Below are positions 48,559-59,494 of a DNA stretch of 64,000 nucleotides, piece by piece. The stretch is from positions 29,645,174 to 29,709,173 of the forward strand of contig NC_090260.1 in NCBI RefSeq assembly GCF_037325665.1. Reading direction: 5' to 3'. The notes beneath the pieces were generated by a model. It did not search any database and had not been told where the DNA came from. It saw nothing but the letters and a program-made list of their open reading frames with translations. Source of the stretch: Littorina saxatilis (lineage: Eukaryota; Mollusca; Gastropoda; Littorinimorpha; Littorinidae). The position numbers were made by a program, and so were the translations under genes. The number at the start of each line of letters is the position of its first letter. Position 1 is the stretch's first letter.

Positions 48559-49950
48559 CTGCAATAAACAGACGATATAAATACAGACTTTATTCATAAA
48601 CATAAACGTACGATAGCAATAAACAGACGATAGCAATAAACAGACGTTAGCAAAAAAACAGACATATGCAATAAAAAGACAATATCAATAAACAGACGTT
48701 AGGAATAAACATAAACCTAAGATAGCAATAAACATAAACCTAAGGTAATAATAAACAGACGTTAGCAATATACAGACGTTAGAAATAAACCGACGTTAGC
48801 AATAAACCGACGTTAGCAATAAACATAAACGTACGATAGCAGTAAGCTGATGTATAACAGTAGCACCTCCTGCAATAATCAGACGGTAGCAATAAACAGA
48901 CACTAGCAATAAACAGATGTTAGGAATGAACCGACGTTAGCAATACACATTAACGTACGATAGCAATAAGCTGACGATAGAAAAAACAGACGTTAGCAAT
49001 AAACACAAACCTACCATGGCAACAAGCAGACGATAGCAATAAACAGACGTTAGCAATAAACAGACGTTAGCAATAAACCGACGTTAGCAATAAGCATAAA
49101 CGTAAGATAGCAATAAACAGACATAAGCAATAAACAGACATTATAAGCAATAAACAGACATTATAAGCAATAAACAGACAGTATAAGCAATAAACAGACA
49201 GTATAAGCAATAAACAGACAGTATAAGCAATAAACAGACAGTATAAGCAATAAACAGACACTGTAAGCAATAAACAGACAGTATAAGCAATAAACAGACA
49301 TTATAAGCAATAAACAGACATAAGCAATAAACAGACATTATAAGCAATAAACAGACATTTGCAAAAGAAATGACATTTGCAATAAACAGACGTTGGCAAT
49401 TAACAGATATTGGTATTTTTTAGACATTGCTATTTTACATACGTTAGCAAGAAACAGGCGTTAACAATAAACAAACGTTATCAACAAACAGACGTTAGCG
49501 ATAAGCATACATTAATTGGTAATATACATATGTAACAGACGTTAGCATTAAACACATTGCTCACCAGGATTAGCAGTAGCACTACCTGCAATAAACAGGG
49601 GTTAGCAATAAACAGGCGTTAGCAATAAACGGGCGTTAGCAATAAACCGACGTTACCTATAAACAAACATTGATAATTACCAAACATTGTTATTCAACAG
49701 ACATTGGCAATATACATACATTGGCAATAATTATAAGGACGTTAGCACTAAGCAGACTTTACCAATACACAGACGTTAGTTATAGACACTTGCATAAATA
49801 AAAAAAAGAGACAGTAGTAATTTAGGTAATAAACAGACATTGGCGGCAAACAGACGTTAGCAATAAACAAAGAGTGTTATTAAACAGACTTTGACAAGAA
49901 ACAGGTATTGGTAATAAACATACCTTGAAAATTAACTATAGCATTCCTTC
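48559..49950. repeat. Degenerate 16-19-bp tandem array seeded from a splice acceptor
   Basis: 'agcaataaacagacgtt' and variants repeat dozens of times. 49126-49350 is the most regular part (about 19-bp units 'cataagcaataaacagaca'). On the minus strand the unit is tgtctgtttattgctta, the same words as the acceptor tgtttattgcag of the exons at 48558 and 49585. A decayed exon copy (minus: ttattgcag/GAGGTGCTACTG) lies near 48863-48882. Confidence 0.8.
49565..49585 (-). CDS. Microexon SATANP
   Basis: 21 nt, phase 1-1, acceptor tgtttattgcag, donor /gtgagc. It is a near copy of the first 21 nt of the exon at 48520-48558, including acceptor and donor-side bases. Confidence 0.6.
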
Positions 49951-50308
49951 AACAACAAAGCGTAGTGATCTAGTGACGTTTCCCACTTTCATTATATAAT
50001 AATTATCACAAAACATCAAACTAATCGCTGATCATTTCTTGTTGTTTTTGTTGTCTTATTTGTACATCCGACATTAATTAACATCTTTAAGACTATACTC
50101 AATTCGCTTCTCGAAGGACAATTTATTTTAAAAGTTATTTTTATCTCTCTACACTAACCTGGGCTTATATGTTTTACTGTCCTGACTGCTTGTGCTTTCA
50201 TGGAAATGAAATGCCAAACATTTCTGAATCGAAGCGCTCTTGATTGATTCGTGTTCTATTAAATACATTCAAACATATTGTCTTCCCCTGCATTGTCTTC
50301 TTTATTTG

Positions 50309-50562
50309 TGACCCTCCACCACGAAATGAGTCGCATGTCACCTTGTGCGGTTCTGCGCTAGGCTTAATATAAGTCCAGGGAGTGTCTGGTAACAGCGTAA
50401 GGGTCAACTTAGTCACAGGCTTATAAGTCTAACAGTTTTTGCTCTTTTCTAAAACGGGTTTCACCACTGGATAGAGCATAAAGAACTCTTTAGGAAAATG
50501 TAAAAATATGAAAATTATGCAAAGGTGACATGCGACTCATTTCGTGGTGGAGGGTCACATTT
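50309..50562. mobile_element. MITE with 30-bp TIRs, copy 1
   Basis: It starts tgtgaccctccaccacgaaa and ends with the inverse. The interior matches the copy at 60149-60402 in reverse orientation. No coding capacity. Confidence 0.82.
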
Positions 50563-50971
50563 GACGTATTTTTCTGTACGGTTTTGGTTTAATATTTCTC
50601 TCTCCTTTTCATTTGTTCTGTTCACTACTGTTTGCTTTTCGATTTCCTTTCCTTTCCCTAAATGTCATCCTGACAAGCCTGACATTTGACATTGAAATGG
50701 TGCGGCTTTGTCTTGGTGAGTAAAAAAAACATTTTATTCTTTAACATATTAACCTACTTACTAGCACTAGTAACGTTTCTGTATGATGGTTGTAGATGAT
50801 GAAGATGATGATAATTACGGTGAGGACAACAACGACGACGAATTCATCTTGATGTTACATGCACCACCACTACAATTTCTCCATGTGAGATAATAAAGTA
50901 TGTATCGATTGGAGATTGGATTTCCCTTCTTTGAGTCATGTGACGTCAGAGGCCTACAAAACTTTATAATT

Positions 50972-51130
50972 GGGCGTTTCAGGTTGACCGAAACTTTAAA
51001 GGAACTACAAAACACACGTCATGTGTTTGATTGCATGTGTGTGTGCTGTTCAATGTCAAAACAACAACAAAGTGAGTACATGACGTGTGTTTTGTAGTTC
51101 CTTTGAAGTTTCGGTCAACCTGAAACGCCC
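50972..51130. mobile_element. 159-bp palindromic MITE
   Basis: ~52-bp arms: 'cgtttcaggttgaccgaaac' and its inverse at 51112-51128. The loop 'caatgtcaaaacaacaacaa' is partly repeated downstream at about 51190-51215. Confidence 0.75.
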
Positions 51131-51253
51131 AAATATGAAGCTTATGTGTTTGATTGCATACATGTGGATTGCATGCATGTGTGTGTGTGCTCGTTCAATC
51201 GTCAAAACAACAACAAAGTCATAAGTACCTGAAAGGAATTCGATCGATACATA

Positions 51254-51401
51254 AATGTTATTTGCGTTTTTGACCAAAATATGACATTTTACACAGATCT
51301 CGACAGTCATTGTTCACCTCGACCGCTATCGCGGTCTCGGAGAACAATGACTGTCTCGATCTGTGTAAAATGTCATATTTTGGTCAAACACGCAAATAAC
51401 G
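51254..51401. mobile_element. 148-bp near-perfect hairpin element
   Basis: ~70-bp arms containing 'gaccaaaatatgacatttta' and its inverse meet at 'ccgctatcgcgg' near 51328. A (GGATT)n/(TGATT)n tract (51407-51466) follows, up to a splice donor. Confidence 0.8.
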
Positions 51402-51474
51402 TATATTATTGGATTGGATTGGATTGGATTGGATTGGATTTGATTTGATTTGATTTGATTTGATTTCGGCTTAC

Positions 51475-51564
51475 CCATCCCCATCCCCATGCCCATCCCT
51501 CCTTGCATCATACTGGCCATGGCAGCCATCCCTGCGGCGTCTCCCGCTGCAGGCCCAGCGCCCC
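51475..51564 (-). CDS. Exon: Ala/Gly/Met-rich (MASMMQGGMGMGMGM)
   Basis: 90 nt, phase 1-1, acceptor cgtgttcacag, donor /gtaagc. A pentanucleotide repeat (AATCC/AATCA on the minus strand) begins just past the donor. The 5.1-kb intron before it holds many repeats and could hide a further exon. Confidence 0.75.
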
Positions 51565-51610
51565 CTGTGAACACGCACGTACGACATTCAATTATATCAC
51601 ACTTATAGTA

Positions 51611-51785
51611 CAGTGGTACCTCCCTTTTGCGACCTCCAAAAATCTGAGAATATTGGGTCTTAAAAAGGAGGAAGTCTTAAACGAGGGGGTAATTTTACAG
51701 AGGTTGTGAACAGAAAGTCTGAGAAAACAAGGTCTTTAAAAGGAGGGAGTCTTAAATTGGGGGTCTCAAAAGGGGGGTCCCACTG
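51611..51785. mobile_element. Pogo-like MITE, 175 bp
   Basis: TA-CAGTGGTACCTCCCTTTTGCGACC and ggtctcaaaaggggggtcccactg-TA are inverted ends at a TA target. The inner words 'ggaggaagtcttaaa' and 'ggagggagtcttaaa' are a direct repeat. Confidence 0.7.
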
Positions 51786-51891
51786 TATCGCTGAAATTGC
51801 CATTAGTGCCTCCTTTGAACACGTATCAATTATATTACACATATAGTGTTGTTTGTGTGCCGTCAGAGACGATTGGTTTAATGTTTGTTTA

Positions 51892-51929
51892 AGTGTGTGT
51901 GTGTGTGTGTGTGTGTGTGAGTGTGTGTC

Positions 51930-51962
<33 letters not shown>

Positions 51963-52011
51963 CTGCGTTTGTGTGTGTCTGTGTTTGTGTGTGTATGTGC
52001 GTGCGTGCGTG

Positions 52012-52061
<50 letters not shown>
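51892..52061. repeat. (GT)n microsatellite
   Basis: GT tract with GTCT and GCGT interruptions. Confidence 0.95.
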
Positions 52062-52130
52062 AATCAATCAATATGAAGCTTATATAGCGCGTATTCCGTG
52101 GGTACAGTTCTAAGCGCTTGTCGAAGAGTT
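52062..52130 (-). repeat. SINE 3' end fragment
   Basis: (TCAA)n, then 'atatagcgcgtattccgtgg' and 'tacagttctaagcgcttg': the inverse of the 3' ends at 54050-54125 and 58930-58998. Confidence 0.7.
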
Positions 52131-52262
52131 GTCAACACAGGACTAACAAAGAAACTAACATCTACAGACGAACACGAACCCTATCACACACTGGCAAACC
52201 CTGATAAACATACAACAAACAACTATTTAACAACAATGTACACATCAATAGCTAGGTCCAAA

Positions 52263-52263
<1 letters not shown>

Positions 52264-52325
<62 letters not shown>
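52264..52325. repeat. (GT)n microsatellite
   Basis: About 30 GT units. Confidence 0.95.
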
Positions 52326-52326
<1 letters not shown>

Positions 52327-52364
52327 ATTCTGCTTTCCACACGATTGGCGACCTAAGGCCTATT

Positions 52365-52562
52365 TAGGTGGCCATCCACATGTGGATGGCAACTTAACTG
52401 GTGGATTGTGTCCTATCACAGTGGATGGTTCCTTCACTCCAGATCTGGATTGCTACCTTATTTGTGGATTGTTACCCACAATGGAATGTAACCTAAAGAA
52501 TATTGTGGATTGTTACTCGCATTTGTGGAAATGTTACTTGCACTTGTGGAAATGTTACTAAT
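52365..52562. repeat. Irregular repeats of 'gtggatggcaacctaa'
   Basis: It opens with an inverted pair (aggtggccatccaca / tgtggatggcaactt) and continues with 'gtggattgttac' and 'gtggaaatgttac' every 20-40 bases. The same words recur at 56160-56240 and 56455-56475, again next to GT tracts. Confidence 0.6.
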
Positions 52563-52576
52563 GTTTTAGTGGGTTT

Positions 52577-53451
52577 TTATATTTAGTCAAGTTTTGACTA
52601 AATATTTTAACATCGAGGGGGAATCGAAACGAGGGTCGTGGTGTATGTGCGTGTGTGTGTCTGTGTGTCTGTGTGTGTGTGTGTGTGTGTGTAGAGCGAT
52701 TCAGACTAAACTACTGGACCGATCTTTATGAAATTTGACATGAGAGTTCCTGGGTATGAAATCCCCGAACGTTTTTTTCATTTTTTTGATAAATGTCTTT
52801 GATGACGTCATATCCGGCTTTTCGTGAAAGTTGAGGCGGCACTGTCACGCCCTCATTTTTCAACCAAATTGGTTGAAATTTTGGTCAAGTAATCTTCGAC
52901 GAAGCCCGGACTTCGGTATTGCATTTCAGCTTGGTGGCTTAAAAATTAATTAATGACTTTGGTCATTAAAATCTGAAAATTGTAAAAAAAAATAAAAATT
53001 TATAAAACGATCCAAATTTACGTTTATCTTATTCTCCATCATTTGCTGATTCCAAAAACATATAAATATGTTATATTCGGATTAAAAACAAGCTCTGAAA
53101 ATTAAATATATAAAAATTATTATCAAAATTAAATTGTCGAAATCAATTTAAAAACACTTTCATCTTATTCCTTGTCGGTTCCTGATTCCAAAAACATATA
53201 GATATGATATGTTTGGATTAAAAACACGCTCAGAAAGTTAAAACAAAGAGAGGTACAGAAAAGCGTGCTATCCTTCTTAGCGCAACTACTACCCCGCTCT
53301 TCTTGTCAATTTCACTGCATTTGCCATGAGCGGTGGACTGACGATGCTACGAGTATACGGTCTTGCTGAAAAATGGCATTGCGTTCAGTTTCATTCTGTG
53401 AGTTCGACAGCTACTTGACTAAATATTGTATTTTCGCCTTACGCGACTTGT
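52577..53451 (-). repeat. ~870-bp dispersed repeat, copy E (intron)
   Basis: Full length, inverted. Confidence 0.88.
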
Positions 53452-53612
53452 TTTTCTATTGAGAACAGAAAGTGTAAAGTAAAAGCTCCTGCTGAATTTA
53501 TTTTCAAAACTTTACCAGAAATTGAGTAGACCTATCAAGCCCCCAAACCAAACGTTCGATGTAAGGACCAATGACACTGACAGATCCTCTATTTTTTTGT
53601 TTATAAAGACAA

Positions 53613-54125
53613 GAGACTGGGTGGCCGAGTGGTAACGCACTTGCGCTCGGAAGCGAGAAGTTGCGAGTTCGACTCTGGGTCAGGGCGTTAGCAATTTTCT
53701 CCGGTTCAAGTGTTAGTCTTTCGGTTGAGACGAAAAACCGAGGTCCCTTCGTGTACACTACATTGGGGTGTGCACGTTAAAGATCCCACGATTGACAAAA
53801 GGGTCTTTCCTGGCAAAATTGTATAGGCATAGATAAAAATGTCCACCAAAATACCCGTGTGACTTGGAATAATAGGCCGTGAAAAGTAGGATATGCGCCG
53901 GAATGGCTGCGATCTGCTGGCCGATGTGAATGCGTGATGTATTGTGTAAAAAAATTCCATCTCACACGGCATAAATAAATCCATGCGCCTTGGATATGTG
54001 CGCGATATAAATTGCATAAAAAAAATTAATTAAAAAAAATAAAAACATAAATCCCTGCGCTTAGAACTGTACCCACGGAATACGCGGGATATAAGCCTCA
54101 TATTGATTGATTGATTGATTGATTG
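53613..54125 (+). repeat. tRNA-headed SINE, copy 2
   Basis: Head 'gggtggccgagtggtaacgc', B box 'gagttcgactc', body 'cgttaaagatcccacgattg', then a second 3' module ('tacccacggaatacgcggga') and (GATT)n. It is the longest copy, with an internal poly-A-like junction near 54010-54045. Confidence 0.82.
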
Positions 54126-54640
54126 AAAAATGAACAAAATAAATACGGAAACACCCCACAAGACTAAACTACAGAAACTCATAAGTAAAAATGCTTTTGA
54201 TCGTCAAACAGCGTGCTATGACATGTGTTTAAAAAAATAAGTTTCGTCTAGAGCTCGTACTGAGTCTTACTGTGGTATGGCACTCAGTGTCAGTGCCAGT
54301 AGGTGTGTGTCAGTGTCATTAGTCACTGTTTGTGTGTGTGTGTGTGTGTGCTTCGTTTGTTTGTTTGTTTGTTTTTAATGGTTGTTATTGTGGTGTTTTT
54401 CGTTTTTGTTGTCAACATTAATCAGTTCATATCAATGTCATATGATATGTTTTGTAAATTGACAATGAACCGCTAAATATGATTTCAAAGCATCAAATTC
54501 ATTATTTTTTTTAAAAAGTTTAAATATTTACCAATAAATTTGTTCAAGTGAAGAGTTCAAAGGTGCCTGCTGCCAAATTGTTCGCACAATTGCAGATTAA
54601 CTGGAAATCATACGAGTGCATGGGAAGAAATATTTTCCAA
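54126..54640. other. Intron, GT and TTTG runs, no gene
   Basis: Short GT tract at about 54330-54350 and (TTTG)n at 54356-54375. Nothing else seen. Confidence 0.5.
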
Positions 54641-55080
54641 CATGATACCGGGCAGAACTGAAACCGTCACAGTCATCATTTTGCACAAGACAAGTCAGTC
54701 TCCGTCAAGCCCCAAGATATATCAAATCGGCAGACAAGGTTTAATGACCGAACAAATTGTAACTTCTAACCGACTTGGTCTTCGGGTCACAGCAGAGGAC
54801 GACAATAGCTTAATGGTTTCATTTGTGCTGAATTACAGCTTTTCACTTTTTTACTTTCAAAAAACCCGTTTTTACAATTTTGTTTCTAAAATCATAATTA
54901 AATATTTTCCGGGCCATTCACGTCTATGTTTAACATTGCAACTGTCGGTAAAACCGTACTCTATGGATATTGTGTGCAGTTGGTATGAGGTCAAAGACTA
55001 CAGACGAAAAAAAAACCAGAAAAAAACTGACATAAATATTGCTCAACTGTCGGCCAGCAGTTTTACTGCCCGGTATTGTA
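54641..55080. mobile_element. Possible ~440-bp TIR element beside a telomere-type repeat
   Basis: 'ataccgggcagaactg' at 54643 returns inverted as cagttttactgcccggtat ending near 55077. A 148-codon plus-strand frame covers it (MIPGRTETVTV start) but resembles nothing I know. The frame may be incidental. Confidence 0.4.
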
Positions 55081-55123
55081 ATAGATAAGTGCATTGCGTA
55101 AACATGACATTTGAAAAAAAAAT

Positions 55124-55157
55124 CACCCTAACCCTAACCCTAACCCTAACCCTAATC
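55124..55157. repeat. Interstitial telomere-type repeat (CCCTAA)5
   Basis: Five perfect CCCTAA units, equal to TTAGGG on the other strand, the canonical animal telomere repeat. It lies inside an intron far from any scaffold end. Confidence 0.92.
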
Positions 55158-56080
55158 CACGACAACGGCTACCTAGAGACGTAAAATATTTTCACAGTAA
55201 AAAAACCAAACGCACATCATCAAAAAAGATGATTGATATTTAATCTAAAATAGACTAGAATAAGAGTAAAAACAACATGGGTGGAAGTTGGTGGCCATTC
55301 AACGTGTTTTTGTAAAACATGAACTCGTGGTAGTAAAGTTGGTTGGATTTGGTTGCGTATGAAAACGACCAGTGGCATTACAGGAACAAATTGATTCCCA
55401 TCACAAAAAAAGTCAACGGAGATCGCTTCATCATAGTTATCTCTAAACGTCCAAGGCATAATGGTTGGGTGAAAATGAAACATAAAAAAGTTGTTTCAGT
55501 ATTTCTTAGGCAACCGTCCAGACTCACTACCACCGATTTTAGAGACAAAGAAAAATATCTTCAAAAATGCACTTTTTACGTGTTTTGGCAGAAATCTTTT
55601 TTGGGGATCTTAGAAAAGGTTCTAAAGAATGTTTTGACAAAGAAGCTTTCATCAATGTTTTACCGAAGAGTAGTTACAACAATTTTTCCAACGAATTTCA
55701 TTCTTGTTTTTTTTAAGTGCAAGGCCAGAATACGACTGTATACCCGGAGAGAAGGTTTTTAATCCCCACCAAAATTCCGTGGTAATGAAACCAAATCTTT
55801 AAATTGGCAATATTCCTGACTTCTGACAAACATTTTGCGACCCATTTGCCCATCTTTTCTTTTTGTTAATTGGCCAAATCGATTGATTAAAGTTTGAATT
55901 TTAGGTAACCAAATTTGGAATAGTAGTGCTGTCGAGTGAGTTCACTAAAATTTGATGAGTCTGGGTTTTTGTCGCCCATATGACTGTAGAAAACAGAGCA
56001 TTTCTCCAAAAAACTGTTTTGATTAATAATCTTAGGTGGGTGGTAATGCCCCTTTTCTTAGGTAGCAAAATCCAAGAAAT
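55158..56080. other. Intron; unrecognised 139-codon plus-strand frame at 55343-55762
   Basis: The frame is Lys/Arg-rich with no motif I recognise and no splice support. Treated as chance. Confidence 0.45.
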
Positions 56081-56082
56081 AG

Positions 56083-56129
<47 letters not shown>

Positions 56130-56272
56130 TGTGTGTACCCATGTTTCCACAGGTTTGGTTGCCTAAATCACCATAAGGCAACTATCCACACGTGGATGGC
56201 AACCTAAACTCTGGATGGCAACCTAATTGTGTGGATGCTCGCTTCATTTAACACCGTTAAATTGACTTTTTT

Positions 56273-56318
56273 GACGGAAAGAATGTCATAACAATGTTCA
56301 AAATGACATTCTTTCCGT
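56273..56318. repeat. 17-bp inverted repeat
   Basis: gacggaaagaatgtcat and atgacattctttccgtc with a 12-nt loop, in an intron. Confidence 0.6.
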
Positions 56319-56698
56319 CCTCTATAGGCGACGAAATAGGTCAAATTTTGTGCATTTTTTAGTGCAAAATTCTTCGATGCCGGAGCGAGTACTGCACCCA
56401 GTGCTGTTGTAGTGCAAGTGCACTAGAAAGGCACTACACCCAGTGCCGCCTCTTAGGTAACCATCCACACTTTAGGTGCGTGTGTGTGTGTGTGTGTGTT
56501 TTAGGTTTGTGTGTGGTTTTGTTGTTGTTGTAATGGGGGTCACTGATCTCGTCTGTCTGTCCACTCAAAAGACCGCTGTATCAAAGATCAGTGACCGTAA
56601 CGGGTTTAGTTTGGTCACAATTAAACGTTCCTTTGACATACTTTTCTGGTTTGTTTGTTTTTTCATCTGAAAACGACAGAGAAATCTACCACACTAAC

Positions 56699-56785
56699 CT
56701 CCCATCATGCTGGCCAGGTTCCCCATCATGGCCCCCATGGGGTTGGCGGCACCTCCTCCCCCACCTCCCATGGCCTGGGCAATAG
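56699..56785 (-). CDS. Exon: Gly/Met-rich (GGGGGGAANPMGAMMG)
   Basis: 87 nt, phase 1-1, acceptor ttgcgtttcag, donor /gttagt. The acceptor and the first exon bases have been copied about seven times into the neighbouring 74-bp tandem array. Confidence 0.75.
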
Positions 56786-57350
56786 CTGAAACGCAACCAT
56801 CAAGTTTATACAATTAGACTTGTTCTACCACGAGAAATTGCCCATGGGCTGGGTAATGACTGAAACACAACCACCCAGTTCATACACTTAGACTTGCTAT
56901 ACCACGAGAAATTGCCTATGGGCTGGGTAATGACTGAAACACAACCATCCAGTTCATACAATTAGACTAGCTACACCACGAGAAATTGCCAATGGGCTGG
57001 GTAATGACTGAAACACAACCATCCAGTTCATACAATTAGACTTGCTATACCACGAGAAATTGCCTATGGGCTGGGTAATGACTGAAACACAACCATCCAG
57101 TTCATACAATTAGACTTGCTATACCACGAGAAATTGCCTATGGGCTGGGTAATGACTGAAACACAACCATCCAGTTCATACAATTAGACTTGCTATACCA
57201 CGAGAAATTGCCTATGGGCTGGGTAATGACTGAAACACAACCATCCAGTTCATACAATTAGACTTGCTATACCACGAGAAATTGCCTATGGGCTGGGTAA
57301 TGACTGAAACACAACCATCCAGTTCATACAATGAGACCTGCTATACCACG
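56770..57350. repeat. 74-bp tandem array containing copied splice acceptors, about 7 units
   Basis: 'gggctgggtaatgactgaaa' recurs every 74 bases from 56846. Minus-strand reading of each unit is ggttgtgtttcag/TCATTACCCAGCCCAT, matching the real acceptor and exon start at 56785 (tgcgtttcag/CTATTGCCCAGGCCAT). The units are very similar to each other. Confidence 0.9.
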
Positions 57351-58016
57351 AGATAATACTTCATTGCAAACATATGATTGCATACAATAAAACAAACCTG
57401 CCAAAACTATGAGAAAGTGCTAAATTAACATAAATTTTCATTAAATAATCATTATTAACATTAAGGATGAAATATATGACTAATCCTTAATCATTTAATT
57501 GTCTCGCTTGTGTCTTCTGAACAAGCTTTGGACACATTGTCAGAGAAGTCCTGTGCTTGTGTGTAGACACCAAGGGGGATAAGGCCTAAAAAAAAAAAAT
57601 AGGTGTGGTTACGGTAACCCGACCTACCCTATTTTTGGGGGCCGACCCTATAACTTTTTATTACATTTGTCAAAAAAATACACACAAAAAACAAGTAAAC
57701 GAGTGCAGAAAACGCAATGAAAGCGAAAGCGCCCGAGTCGCACACTTATTTCCCTGTCAAGTAGGTTTAATTTGTACACATTAGAAAAAAAAGTTTAAAA
57801 AAAAAAAGTGATTGCCTACCTTCCTACCCTATTTTTTTTGGCTATGTTACCGTAACCACACCTATTATTTTTTTGGCCTAAGGCACTAGCAGGTCTGCAC
57901 ATAAGTTGACCTGCAAAACCATAACAAATCTCCACCCTTTTGTAGTTTTATGTGTGTGTTTTTTGCTCGCTTGTTTGCTTGCTGAATTGCTTGTCTGTCG
58001 GGGTCAAACCACTCAC
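57351..58016. other. Intron; inverted pair around 57590-57870
   Basis: 'aaaaaaataggtgtggttac' at 57589 returns inverted (gtaaccacacctattatttt) near 57852-57872, with 'cctaccctatttt' inside both arms: a ~285-bp TIR element likely starting near 'ggcctaaaaa'. No gene. Confidence 0.55.
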
Positions 58017-58085
58017 CTCCCATCATTCCAGCGTTGAGAGAGGGTGGAGAGGCAGCTTGTCCAAACATGCCGGCCCCTCCCATAC
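58017..58085 (-). CDS. Exon: Gly/Met-rich (FGQAASPPSLNAGMMG)
   Basis: 69 nt, phase 1-1, acceptor ggccattacag, donor /gtgagt. It opens MGGAGM and closes AGMMG. Confidence 0.72.
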
Positions 58086-58199
58086 CTGTAATGGCCAGAA
58101 ACACCACTGTCCACTCTTCCACACATCACAACATTTCATCGAACAGTTCAGATTGAAACAATCCAAAAACAAAGAGACTGCCAACGTTCCAAAATTCAG

Positions 58200-58315
58200 A
58201 ATCAAAAAACAAGAAAGGTATAGGTTGTTGGATCGTTTGTTATTGACAAAACAATAATTGTATTGTTTTGTCAATAAAAAAACCTTCCAACAACCTACCT
58301 TTCTTGGTTTTTGAG
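58200..58315. mobile_element. 116-bp palindromic MITE
   Basis: Arms 'aaacaagaaaggtataggtt' and its inverse, centre 'caataattgtattg'. Confidence 0.7.
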
Positions 58316-58573
58316 TTCAGATTGAAGCCTATTATTAACTGGGCAAAGTCGACTTCGCGAAGCTCGCTGCACGAAACTTTTTCGTTGTATTTCGGTAAAA
58401 AGACATCGTGATATCATACAAATGGATTTTTAGCACAAATAAGCTTTCTTATACAGAGGGGGGGGGGGGGGGAGTAAACGCATGCAAAAGGGCGCCAACG
58501 CGTGTACTAGCATGAAGAACAACCACGGTATTCTTTTTCTACTTTCTACTTATACGCGCGCATATATTAATAT

Positions 58574-58998
58574 TGGGGCGGGGATATAGCTCAGTTGGTA
58601 GCGCGCTGGATTTGTATTCAGTTGGCCGCTGTCAGCGTGAGTTCGATCCCAGGTTCGGCGGAAATTTATTTCAGAGTCAACTTTGTGTGCAGACTCTCTT
58701 CGGTGTCAGAACTCCCCCCCTCCCCGTGTACACTACATTGGGTGTGCACGTTAAAGATCCCACGATTGACAAAAGGGTCTTTCCTGGCAAAATTGCTTAG
58801 GCACAGTTAATAATTATCTACCTATACCCGTGTGACTTGGAATAATAGGCCGTGAAAGGTAAATATGCGCCGAAATGGCTGCAATTACTGGCCGTATAAA
58901 ATTTCATCTCACACGGCATCACTGCAGAGCGCCTAGAACAGTTACTGTACCCACGGAATATGCGCGATATAAGCGTCATTGATTGATTGATTGATTGA
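58574..58998 (+). repeat. tRNA-headed SINE with an alternative head
   Basis: Head 'ggggatatagctcagttggt' with B box 'gagttcgatccc' differs from copies 1 and 2. From 'gtgtacactacattgggtgt' onward the body and (GATT)n tail are the same. This is a chimaeric SINE: a shared body with exchanged heads. Confidence 0.85.
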
Positions 58999-59494
58999 AT
59001 ATTTGAATATATAAATTCATGCATTCACATGCACGTACATGTATGCAAACACATTTCTAAATATTCAAATGCGTCAATAAAATCTGTATGCATGAGAGCA
59101 TCCGTAACACTATATTTACGACATAATTGCGATCGTTTATGGTCTCGTGTGTCATTTTGCTCATGAACGATAAACATTCACTGCTTTATTTTCAATTTCA
59201 TTTTTATTTTTGTAGTCTGCCCGTTGTCTGTCGCCAAGCTAGCCCTAAAGTCGTTGCAATCGAACCTTTGCTCAGTCCCTTTCTTATCTCGGATATTTAT
59301 TTAGGTTTTCAAGCATGCGCAAGTTTGAACTTCAGAAAGATATCAAGGATGTCATGCATATACACACTTTACTTTTTATCACACCCTGGTCGTTTGTTTC
59401 TCATCCGAGATATCCGTCGATGTCTTGAAGCATTTATGATACGCAATTTTCGATCAAACATCATTTCATGGTTTGCAAGCCTTGTATTTACATA
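58999..59494. other. Intron, no feature seen
   Basis: A 122-codon plus-strand frame (59127-59495) is hydrophobic and AT-driven with no recognisable motif. Confidence 0.45.

Noticed and set aside
49126-49350. Protein frame of CLLLILSVY-type repeats
   Set aside because: Produced by a 19-bp tandem repeat in an intron; no start context or splice support.
55124-55157. Chromosome end
   Set aside because: Only five units, with ordinary sequence and gene exons on both sides.
54642-55762. Two unrecognised plus-strand frames of 148 and 139 codons
   Set aside because: No motif, no splice signals and AT-rich composition; they probably lie within or beside a mobile element.
56770-57350. CRISPR-like array
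   Set aside because: Whole 74-bp units are repeated with no unique spacers, and the DNA is eukaryotic.
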